The notes beneath the pieces were generated by a model. The model ran no database searches. It was not told the origin of the DNA and saw only the letters and a program-made list of their open reading frames with translations. A DNA stretch of 5,339 bases from Rubritepida sp. (GTDB lineage: Bacteria; Pseudomonadota; Alphaproteobacteria; Acetobacterales; Acetobacteraceae). Each line of letters starts with the position of its first letter. Positions within the stretch are counted from its first letter, which is position 1. The stretch lies in the NCBI GenBank assembly GCA_014376425.1, contig JACMRO010000053.1, positions 1 through 5,339 of the forward strand, given 5' to 3'. Made by a program: the position numbers and the translations under genes. Shown in pieces: positions 1 through 5,339 of this stretch.

Positions 1-1585
1 CCTCCAGGTGGCGGCGGGTGGCCTCGCGCAGCTCGGAGATGCGGCGTTCGGCCTCGGCCCGGGCCTCGGCGGTTTCGCCCGCGCGCTCCTGGTTCTGTTG
101 CTCGGCGTTCTCCAGCGCCTCGCGCAGCACCTGCTGGGCTTGGGCCAACGCCCGGGCGGTGCGCCCGTCGCGGCCCTCCTCCAGCGCCAGCGCCATGTCC
201 CAGAGCAGTTCCTGGGTTTCCTCCACGGCGCCGGGGCGGCGCTGGAACAGCCGGTTGCGGGCGACGCGCAGGCCCAGCGCGGTGGTGGTGTCGTTCTCGA
301 AGGCGTCCGGTGCGGCGGCCAGCGCATCGAGCCCGCGCCGAGCCACATCGCGCGCCTCCGGCGCCAACGACAGGTCACGGCGGATGCCGACCATCGCCTG
401 CGCCACGGGGTGGCTGAAGCTGCGCGCGGGCAGGACGAGCTCGACGGGCGCCGAGGCTCCTTCCTGCTCCGCGCCGTCGCGCGCCACCAGCCGGAGCCGC
501 ACCGTCAGCCCCGCCCATGGATGCGCCGAGAGGTCGGGCTGGGCCACACCGCGGGCCTGGCGCGGCGTGCCGGGGGGCAATGGGATGTCCTGCGCCAGCG
601 GCGCCGCATCTGGCCGCGCGGCCAGCACCGCCTCGAAGCGCAACGCATGCACCCCCCAGTCATCCTCGGCCCGCCAGGGCAGGCGGATGGCCAGGCCACG
701 CGGGGTGCGGGCCGGCGCTTCGGCGAAGCTGGCGCGTGGCGGCGCATCGGCCTGCACCGCCAGGTTCCATTCCGCCAGGGTGGTGCCGAAGCGGGTCAGC
801 CGCAGCCGCCCCGCTTCGGCCAGTGGCGCCTGGGCGGCGAAGCTGCTGGCATCCAGCGCCCGGAAGGCGATGGCCCCGCCCGGGCCGGTCAACGCGGGCG
901 CGGCGCCAGGACGGCCGGACAGTGCCACATGCAGCTCGCTGCCCGCCGGCACGGTGGCCTGGCCGCCCTGGCTGGGCAGGAAGATCGGCGGCGCCCCCGT
1001 ATACGCAGGCGGAGTCACCCAGGCCTCGAGCCGCAGCGCGGCAGGCGGCGTTGCTGCGGCGAAACCCGGCAGCAACGCGCGCCGTAGCCGCTCGGGCGCC
1101 GCGTCGCCTGCCACGCCCAGGGCCGCGAGCAACGCGACGAGCAGCCCGGCCCGCAGCGCCCGCGGGTCCCGCGCCGCCAGCCCGGGCCTGGGCAGGCCGA
1201 CGCGAAGCCCGGCCAGCCGCGCCGCCATGCGGGCCTGATGCTCGCGCCAGATCGCCTGTGCCATCGGGTCACTGCCGGAGGCCTGGTCGGCAATGGTGGC
1301 CAGCGGCCGGTGCGGGAGGCCCGGATCGCGTTCCAGCCGGCGTTCAGCGGGGGGGCCGTCGGGCATGCGCCAGCGCCGCGCCGCCCGCAGCAGCGCCGCC
1401 CCCAACATCGCGGCCACCCCGGCCAGCAGCGCCAGATGCGCCCAGGGCTGCAGCAGCGCCGGCAGCCCCAGCAGCGCCACGATAGTGAAGCCGCCCAGCA
1501 CCGCCAGCGCCGGCCAGGCACCCGGCCACAGCGCCTCCCACCCCAGCGCCGCCCGGGCGAGGGCGCGCTTGGCGGAAAGGTTCAT
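1..1585 (-). CDS. TIGR02302/DUF4175 family membrane protein, N-terminal part (3' end beyond left edge)
   Basis: An uninterrupted minus-strand frame runs from the ATG at 1585-1583 to the window edge: 528 codons, no stop, so the C-terminus is missing (the family is usually about 800-900 residues). I translated it by hand. Three hydrophobic segments are visible at about residues 25-45, 49-67 and 143-160, with a charged stretch at 69-88 between the second and third. The family signatures are a WREHQARMAARLAGLRVGLP-like block (113-132), ARDPRALR (138-145), WVTPPAYTGAPPIFLP (189-204), a DDWGV motif (308-312), DLSAHPWAGL (351-360), SHPVAQAM (391-398) and LWDMALAL (461-468). Residues from about 469 to the edge are rich in Glu, Gln, Arg and Ala and look helical or coiled-coil. 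The ATG overlaps the lysA TGA by 4 nt, so translation is probably coupled. The family's function is not established. An inner-membrane protein with a large soluble part is inferred. Confidence 0.9.
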   Translation of the reverse strand, partial: MNLSAKRALARAALGWEALWPGAWPALAVLGGFTIVALLGLPALLQPWAHLALLAGVAAMLGAALLRAARRWRMPDGPPAERRLERDPGLPHRPLATIADQASGSDPMAQAIWREHQARMAARLAGLRVGLPRPGLAARDPRALRAGLLVALLAALGVAGDAAPERLRRALLPGFAAATPPAALRLEAWVTPPAYTGAPPIFLPSQGGQATVPAGSELHVALSGRPGAAPALTGPGGAIAFRALDASSFAAQAPLAEAGRLRLTRFGTTLAEWNLAVQADAPPRASFAEAPARTPRGLAIRLPWRAEDDWGVHALRFEAVLAARPDAAPLAQDIPLPPGTPRQARGVAQPDLSAHPWAGLTVRLRLVARDGAEQEGASAPVELVLPARSFSHPVAQAMVGIRRDLSLAPEARDVARRGLDALAAAPDAFENDTTTALGLRVARNRLFQRRPGAVEETQELLWDMALALEEGRDGRTARALAQAQQVLREALENAEQQNQERAGETAEARAEAERRISELREATRRHLE

Positions 1586-2919
1586 CCGCCGATCCAGCCC
1601 GGGATTCGGCTGCCGGCCAGCAGCGCGTCGAAACCCTGCCGTTCCCGCACCACCGACCAGTCGGCGCCGTGCACCAGCACCTCGGCCGCCAGGGGCCGCG
1701 AGTTATAGGTGCTGCTCATCGGCGCGCCATAGGCGCCGGCGTCGAGCAGCGCGACCAGCGCGCCCGAAGGCAGGTCGGGCAGGGCGCGCCCCTTCGTGAA
1801 GGTGTCCGAGGTCTCGCACACCGGGCCTACCACATCGGCCGGCGCGGTGGCCGCGACATAGGCCGCTGGCGAGACCGGCACGATGCCGTGCCAGCTGTCG
1901 TACATCGCCGGCCGCAGCAGGTCGTTCATCGCCGCGTCGATGATGACGAAGCGCCGCGCGGTGCCCTGTTTCTGCAGCACCACCTGGGCCAGCAGCACGC
2001 CGGCCGGGCCGCAGATCCAGCGGCCCGGTTCGAGCATGACCTCCAGCCCCAGCCCGCCCAGCCCCGCGGCGATGGCGCCGGCCCAAGCCTGGGCCGAGGC
2101 CGGTGCCTCGTCGCGATAGGCAATGCCCAGGCCGCCGCCGCAATCGACGCGGCGCACCCCCAGCCCCTGCGCGCGCAGCGCCACCACAAGCTCGCCCAGG
2201 CGGGCGTAGGCGGCGGCAAAGCTGGCGATGCCCTGGGTAATCTGGCTGCCGATATGCACCGCGAGGCCCACGGGTTCGAGGCCCGGCAGGGCGCAGATGC
2301 GGGCATACAGGGCAGGGGCCAGGGCGATGTCGACGCCGAACTTGTTCTCGCTCCTGCCGGTGGTGATCTTGGCGTGGGTGCGGGCGTCCACATCGGGGTT
2401 GACGCGCAGCGCCACCCGCATGGTGCGGCCCAGCGACATCGCCAGGGCGGACAGCATGTCGACTTCCTCGGCCGATTCGAGGTTTATCTGCGCGATGTCC
2501 TCGGCGATCGCCAGCCGCAATTCGCGCAGCGTCTTGCCGACACCGCTGAAGACGATGTCACGGGCGGGTATGCCGGCGGCGCGGGCGGCGCGCAGCTCAC
2601 CCTCGCTGACGATGTCCGCACCCAGGCCCTCATGCCGCAGCAGGGCCAGCACCGCCAGATTCGGGTTGGCCTTGACCGCGAAATGCATCTTCGCGGCGAG
2701 CCCCGCGCCGGCCAGCGCGGCTGCCAGGCTGCGGGCGCGGCGGGTCAGGGTGGCGGCGGAATAGACCCATGTCGGCGTACCGACCGCCTGGGCCAGGCGG
2801 ACCAGCGGCACCTCCTCAATGCAGAGGCCCGCGGAGGCGTCCATCCGCAGCATGGGCCGGCCGGCCAGAAGCTCGGCGAAGGAAGGGTCGTGCGACAAGG
2901 GGGCGAGAACGGCGGACAT
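1582..2919 (-). CDS. lysA: Diaminopimelate decarboxylase (LysA)
   Basis: This PLP-dependent, fold-type III enzyme decarboxylates meso-2,6-diaminopimelate to L-lysine and CO2 (EC 4.1.1.20), the last step of the DAP pathway in the cytosol. The 445 residues are normal length for bacterial LysA. Visible motifs are the PLP lysine in FAVKANPN (Lys83), HIGSQ (222-226), the phosphate-binding glycine loop CGGGLG (260-265), EPGR (297-300), the catalytic CETSD (Cys368 and Glu369), and YGAPMSSTYNSRP (397-409), which carries the Tyr near the PLP and substrate. The frame is open 75 codons further upstream, to 3144, but that stretch is antisense to the GNAT gene and has no family resemblance. The ATG at 2919-2917 fits homologues, whose first conserved block (VPLVRLAQAVGTP) follows after about 36 residues. 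No Shine-Dalgarno precedes this ATG, so a leaderless or short-leader mRNA is possible. Its TGA overlaps the downstream DUF4175 ATG. Confidence 0.97.
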   Translation of the reverse strand: MSAVLAPLSHDPSFAELLAGRPMLRMDASAGLCIEEVPLVRLAQAVGTPTWVYSAATLTRRARSLAAALAGAGLAAKMHFAVKANPNLAVLALLRHEGLGADIVSEGELRAARAAGIPARDIVFSGVGKTLRELRLAIAEDIAQINLESAEEVDMLSALAMSLGRTMRVALRVNPDVDARTHAKITTGRSENKFGVDIALAPALYARICALPGLEPVGLAVHIGSQITQGIASFAAAYARLGELVVALRAQGLGVRRVDCGGGLGIAYRDEAPASAQAWAGAIAAGLGGLGLEVMLEPGRWICGPAGVLLAQVVLQKQGTARRFVIIDAAMNDLLRPAMYDSWHGIVPVSPAAYVAATAPADVVGPVCETSDTFTKGRALPDLPSGALVALLDAGAYGAPMSSTYNSRPLAAEVLVHGADWSVVRERQGFDALLAGSRIPGWIGG

Positions 2920-2965
2920 AGATCTAGAATGATGCGCGGCGGCGCTTTCGCAAAGGCCTTTCGCC
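2920..2965. promoter_or_regulatory. Divergent lysA / GNAT intergenic region
   Basis: These 46 bp must hold the promoters of both divergent genes, unless promoters lie inside the coding regions. Visible elements are an 8-bp palindrome TAGATCTA (2919-2926) touching the lysA start, a 10-bp palindrome AAAGGCCTTT (2952-2961) covering the GNAT ribosome binding site, and a direct repeat CTTTCGC at 2945-2951 and 2958-2964. I found no convincing -35/-10 pair on either strand. The regulatory role is inferred from position only. Confidence 0.4.
2952..2956 (+). promoter_or_regulatory. Ribosome binding site of the GNAT gene
   Basis: AAAGG lies 9 nt before the GTG at 2966 but 24 nt before the next in-frame ATG at 2981. 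This favours the GTG as the start of the acetyltransferase. The element is the left half of a 10-bp palindrome, so it could be partly paired in the mRNA. Confidence 0.45.
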
Positions 2966-3793
2966 GTGCAGCATCGCCCGATGGCGACAGTGCGGACGAT
3001 GCGGGCGGGTGAGGTGGAGCAGGCGGTGGCCTGGGCTGCGCGGGAGGGCTGGAATCCCGGCGAGGGCGACGCCCGCGCCTTCCTGGCGCACGACCCCGGC
3101 GCCTTTCTGATGGCCGAGGAAGACGGCCGCATGCTGGCCTGCATCAGCGCCGCGAGAAACGGCGCTTCGCACGGCTTTATCGGCTTCTACATCGCGGCGC
3201 CTGGGATGCGCGGGCAGGGCCATGGCCTGGCAGTATGGCAGGCTGCGATGGCGCGGCTGGCCGGGCGAAGCATTGGCCTGGACGGGGTTGTGGCGCAGCA
3301 GACGAGCTACCGCAGATCGGGTTTCGAACTGGCCTGGAACAATGCGCGATATGTCGGCGCGGTGACGCCGGGCGCGGCGCTGCCAGCCGCGTCAGCGGTG
3401 CCGTTCGGCGACCTCGTGGCCTACGACGCGGCGTGCTTCGGCGTCGCCCGGCCGGAGTTCCTGCGCGAATGGATCGGCGCACCGGGGCGGGTCGCGCTGG
3501 TGCTGCCGGGGCTGCGCGGCTTTGCCGTTGGGCGGCCAGGGGTGGCGGGCACGCGCGTCGGGCCGCTCTTCGCGGATGACGCGGCCGGGGCGGGGCTGCT
3601 GCTGGCCGGCCTTGCGGCGGCGCTGCCGGGGCCGCTGGTGCTGGATGTGCCGGAGGCAAATGCGGCCGCGGTGGCCCTGGCGCAGGAGGCGGGCATGGAA
3701 AAGGTGTTCGAGACGGCGCGCATGTATGTCGGGGCGCCGCCGGCGATGGCACGCGAGAAGATCTTTGGCGTGACCAGCCTGGAATTCGGTTAG
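2966..3793 (+). CDS. GNAT family N-acetyltransferase with YitH-like C-terminal domain
   Basis: This 275-residue protein probably transfers an acetyl group from acetyl-CoA to an unidentified amine. The N-terminal half is a GNAT fold: the acetyl-CoA pyrophosphate loop (motif A) is visible as PGMRGQGHGLAVW (79-91), with R82-G-Q-G-H-G87 matching the Q/R-x-x-G-x-G/A pattern. It is preceded by the GFIGFYI strand (70-76) and followed by GLDGVVAQQTSYRRSGF (104-120). These last blocks resemble the GNAT group that carries a second, YitH/HolE-like domain (Acetyltransf_18). The C-terminal half, including VGPLFADD (198-205) and LVLDVPEANAAAVALAQEAG (224-243), fits that domain. The substrate is unknown. 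The GTG start is favoured by AAAGG 9 nt upstream; ATG codons at 2981 and 2999 are alternatives and would remove only 5 or 11 residues. The gene is divergent from lysA and convergent with the RES gene, with overlapping stops. Confidence 0.88.
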   Translation: MQHRPMATVRTMRAGEVEQAVAWAAREGWNPGEGDARAFLAHDPGAFLMAEEDGRMLACISAARNGASHGFIGFYIAAPGMRGQGHGLAVWQAAMARLAGRSIGLDGVVAQQTSYRRSGFELAWNNARYVGAVTPGAALPAASAVPFGDLVAYDAACFGVARPEFLREWIGAPGRVALVLPGLRGFAVGRPGVAGTRVGPLFADDAAGAGLLLAGLAAALPGPLVLDVPEANAAAVALAQEAGMEKVFETARMYVGAPPAMAREKIFGVTSLEFG

Positions 3794-4248
3794 GGCCGCC
3801 AGAGCCGCGGATCGAAGACGAAGGGCGCCGTTGCCTCGATCCGCGCCTGTGCCGCATCGGCATGGCGCGGGTTCAGCAGCAGGTTCGACGCCCCCGGCAC
3901 CAGCACCGAGGGCACCCGCAGCACGGCCGACGCGCCGCTGCGCAGCCAGGCGTCGCCAGCGCCGCGCGGGTCGTCCGGCATGGTGGCGATGCTTTCCGCC
4001 GCCGGCACCGCCGCGCGCAGCAGGACATAGTCCCGGGGGATCAATTCCAACGGCAGGTCGAGATACACCCGCACCTCCAGCACCGCCAGCGCCTGGTGTT
4101 CAGCCAGGTAGGCCACCGCGCGGCCGGGCGAATTCCAGCGGCCGCCGAAGCGCGCGGCACCTTCGCCCGACAGATCGGCATGGGGGGCGCGGCACAGCCG
4201 CCAGGCGTGCGGAAAGACCTTTGCAACGTTGGCACGCCGAACCGTCAG
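3790..4248 (-). CDS. RES-domain toxin (NAD+-consuming / ADP-ribosyltransferase-like), non-canonical start
   Basis: This is the toxin of a type II toxin-antitoxin pair. Characterised RES toxins degrade NAD+ (MbcT by phosphorolysis) or ADP-ribosylate a target (ParT). Numbered from the CTG at 4248, the product is 152 residues, typical of the family. It shows WRLCRAPHADLSGEG (16-30), ARFGGRWNSPGR with Arg33 and Arg37 (32-43), Tyr47 in VAYLAEH, Glu58 in ALAVLEV, Ser107 in GASAVLRVPS, and SNLLLNPRHADA (121-132). The stop is TAA at 3792-3790. The oddity is the start. The only ATG, GTG or TTG in this frame is a GTG at 4116, inside the domain. It would give 108 residues without either conserved arginine. 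The frame is open up to the TAG at 4632-4630 with no other canonical start. The CTG overlapping the antitoxin TGA is the best candidate, but a lost start or a 1-nt deletion is possible. Family is sure; the start is not. Confidence 0.8.
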   Translation of the reverse strand: MTVRRANVAKVFPHAWRLCRAPHADLSGEGAARFGGRWNSPGRAVAYLAEHQALAVLEVRVYLDLPLELIPRDYVLLRAAVPAAESIATMPDDPRGAGDAWLRSGASAVLRVPSVLVPGASNLLLNPRHADAAQARIEATAPFVFDPRLWRP

Positions 4249-4619
4249 GCGGCGATGCCGTGGGCGATGCGGCCCAGCAAATTCTCCACCATCCGGCAGC
4301 CGACATCGGTGTCGAGCAGCTCCAGCGGCGCCTCGCCATCCAGCGCGGCCGTGGGGCGGCGCAGCCAGATCGCCGCCTGGCGCGCATCGCCGAAAGTGGT
4401 TTCCGCCAGGCCGATCATCCGCAGCAGCCGGTCCAACCGGTCCGACTGCTCGGCGGTCAGGCGGCCCAGGGTGTTGCGATGGGCCAGGGTCTTGCGCGGG
4501 ATGGCGAGCCGGTCGAGTTCGGCCAGGCTGATCTGGCCGGCCTCCACCGCGGCATTCGCGGCGGTGACGGGAAGGCCCTGACGGATGATGTCGGGCGGGG
4601 TGGTCTGGATGTGTCCCAT
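4245..4619 (-). CDS. MbcA/ParS/Xre-type antitoxin (DUF2384), partner of RES toxin
   Basis: This 124-residue protein should bind and block the RES toxin and repress its own operon. Residues about 13-55 form an Xre-like helix-turn-helix region, with SLAELDRLAIPRKTLAHR at 31-48. Residues about 56-124 match the toxin-binding DUF2384 domain: LTAEQSDRLDRLLRMIGLAE (54-73), FGD (76-78), AIWLRRPTAALDGEAPLELL (83-102) and TDVGCRMVENLLGRIAHG (104-121). The C-terminal helix is the part that enters the active-site cleft of RES toxins in solved complexes. The ATG at 4619 has only a weak TAGG (4632-4629) 9 nt upstream, so a short-leader mRNA is possible. The gene lies 45 bp downstream of typA on the same strand, and its TGA overlaps the probable CTG start of the toxin. 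Confidence 0.92.
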   Translation of the reverse strand: MGHIQTTPPDIIRQGLPVTAANAAVEAGQISLAELDRLAIPRKTLAHRNTLGRLTAEQSDRLDRLLRMIGLAETTFGDARQAAIWLRRPTAALDGEAPLELLDTDVGCRMVENLLGRIAHGIAA

Positions 4620-4653
4620 GGCGATATGCCTATACTATGGAGGCATATCGCCA
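4619..4653. promoter_or_regulatory. Perfect 13-bp inverted repeat before the antitoxin gene: probable autoregulatory operator
   Basis: TGGCGATATGCCT (4619-4631) and its exact reverse complement AGGCATATCGCCA (4641-4653) flank a 9-bp spacer, ATACTATGG. Each arm is itself an imperfect dyad of the form GGC-n5-GCC. Arm centres are 22 bp apart, about two helical turns, so two dimers could sit on the same DNA face. The repeat ends at the first base of the antitoxin ATG, and its A/T-rich centre holds -10-like hexamers (CATAGT 4639-4634 and TATAGG 4634-4629 on the minus strand). This placement suits repression by the Xre-type antitoxin. No T-run follows, so a terminator for typA is less likely. The operator role is inferred. 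Confidence 0.65.
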
Positions 4654-4664
4654 CGCCACCGAAA

Positions 4665-5339
4665 TCAAGCCGCCGCGCTCTCCGACCGCTTGGCATTCTT
4701 CTTCCGCTCGTTCGGATCGAGGAACCGCTTGCGCAGCCGCACGGCGGAGGGCGTCACCTCGACCAGCTCGTCTTCCTCGATATAGGCGATCGCCTGTTCC
4801 AGGCTCATCCGCCGCGGCGGAATCAGCAGCAGCGCCTCATCCTTGCCGGCAGCACGGATGTTGGTGAGCTTCTTTTCCTTGATCGGATTAACGTCCAGAT
4901 CGTTCTCACGGCTGTTCTCGCCCAGGATCAGGCCTTCATAGACCTTGTCGCCCGGGTTCACGAACAGCGTGCCGCGCTCCTGCAGCGCGAACAGCGCGTA
5001 TTGCACCGCCTCGCCATCGGAATTGGAGATCAGCGACCCCTTTACCCGGCCCTCGATGCTGCCGGCCCAGGGCTTATAGCCTTCGAACAGCCGGTTCATG
5101 ATGCCGGTCCCGCGCGTGTCGGTCAGGAATTCACCGTGATAGCCGATCAGGCCGCGGCTAGGCATAATGAAGGTGATACGCAACTTACCGCCGCCCGAGG
5201 GCCGCATATCCTGCATCTGTGCCTTGCGGATCGACAGCTTCTCGACGACTACGCCGGTATAAGCCTCGTCAACATCGACCAGCACCTCCTCGAAGGGCTC
5301 CTCGCGCTCGCCGGTCTCGGGGTTGGTCTGGGTCAGCAC
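4665..5339 (-). CDS. typA: Ribosome-associated GTPase TypA/BipA, C-terminal part (5' end beyond right edge)
   Basis: TypA/BipA is an EF-G-like translational GTPase that binds the 70S ribosome and affects ribosome assembly and stress responses. The 224 residues here correspond to roughly the last 37 percent of a protein of about 605 residues, so the GTPase domain lies outside the window. Visible are the EF-G domain V-like region, with EEPFEEVLVDVDE (13-25) and IMPSRGLIGYHGEFLTDTRG (58-77), then the TypA-specific C-terminal domain, with KGSLISNSDGEAVQYALFAL (100-119), KVYEGLILGENSRENDLDVN (132-151), the ribosome-contacting loop KEKKLTNIRAAGKDEA (154-169), PPRRMSLEQAIAYIEEDELV (174-193) and VTPSAVRLRKR (195-205), and a basic tail. 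The frame starts at the edge with a GTG that is an internal valine codon, not a start. The stop is TGA at 4667-4665. The antitoxin gene follows 45 bp downstream on the same strand, so read-through into it is possible. Confidence 0.97.
   Translation of the reverse strand: MLTQTNPETGEREEPFEEVLVDVDEAYTGVVVEKLSIRKAQMQDMRPSGGGKLRITFIMPSRGLIGYHGEFLTDTRGTGIMNRLFEGYKPWAGSIEGRVKGSLISNSDGEAVQYALFALQERGTLFVNPGDKVYEGLILGENSRENDLDVNPIKEKKLTNIRAAGKDEALLLIPPRRMSLEQAIAYIEEDELVEVTPSAVRLRKRFLDPNERKKNAKRSESAAA

Noticed and set aside
18..1238. Long plus-strand open frames (up to 406 codons) opposite the DUF4175 gene
   Set aside because: They are low-complexity Ala/Arg/Ser/Pro translations with no recognisable motif, as expected opposite a GC-rich gene. 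The minus strand carries a clear family signature throughout.
1669..3012. 447-codon plus-strand open frame opposite lysA
   Set aside because: It is an antisense shadow of a fully conserved lysA, rich in Gly, Arg, Gln and His and without domain features.
2920..3144. 75-codon upstream extension of the lysA frame
   Set aside because: It lies antisense to the GNAT coding region, does not resemble LysA N-termini, and the ATG at 2919 gives the normal family length.
3790..4116. A 108-residue RES protein starting at the GTG at 4116
   Set aside because: This start lies inside the RES domain and would drop the conserved WRLCR and GGRWN region with both arginines, which are clearly encoded in the same frame just upstream.
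4245..4630. Antitoxin-toxin fusion made by -1 ribosomal frameshifting (the RES frame is open across the antitoxin gene up to 4629)
   Set aside because: The geometry would need a -1 shift, but no X-XXY-YYZ slippery heptamer is visible in the antitoxin gene or at its stop. The open shadow frame is explained by high GC content.
4619..4653. Inverted repeat as a rho-independent terminator of typA
   Set aside because: The stem is interrupted by a 9-nt loop, is A/T-rich in its arms, and has no T-run on either side. The position at the antitoxin start suits an operator better.

Overview
This is a GC-rich, gene-dense chromosomal window from what looks like an alphaproteobacterium, perhaps of the Acetobacteraceae/Roseomonas type. 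The reasons are the strong G/C third-position bias, a lysA gene whose stop overlaps the start of a TIGR02302/DUF4175 gene (an alphaproteobacterial arrangement), and an alphaproteobacterial-looking TypA. The placement is inferred from gene content and composition; no search was run.

Layout, left to right. Positions 1-1585 (minus) hold the N-terminal 528 codons of a TIGR02302/DUF4175 membrane protein that runs off the left edge. Positions 1582-2919 (minus) hold complete lysA, diaminopimelate decarboxylase, whose TGA overlaps the next ATG by 4 nt, so the two genes form a coupled operon transcribed leftwards. A 46-bp divergent gap separates lysA from a rightward GNAT acetyltransferase (2966-3793). 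Its stop codon interlocks tail-to-tail with that of a leftward RES-family toxin (about 3790-4248). Directly upstream of the toxin is its MbcA/ParS/Xre-type antitoxin (4245-4619). A perfect 13-bp inverted repeat sits just in front of the antitoxin and is a likely autoregulatory operator. At the right edge (4665-5339, minus) is the C-terminal 224 residues of the ribosome-associated GTPase TypA/BipA.

How the genes work together. LysA makes lysine from meso-diaminopimelate and so balances lysine supply against peptidoglycan precursor; the coupled DUF4175 protein has no established role but is an inner-membrane protein with a large non-membrane part. The antitoxin and RES genes form a type II toxin-antitoxin module placed between typA and the GNAT gene. 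Known RES toxins deplete NAD+ or ADP-ribosylate a target.

The most unusual point is that the RES reading frame has no ATG, GTG or TTG upstream of its conserved domain. The only near-cognate start that fits is a CTG at 4248-4246 that overlaps the antitoxin TGA (CTGA). Either toxin translation is coupled through a weak non-canonical start, or the gene has lost its start or suffered a frameshift. No RNA genes, CRISPR arrays, insertion sequences or convincing rho-independent terminators were seen. No gap between genes exceeds 46 bp.
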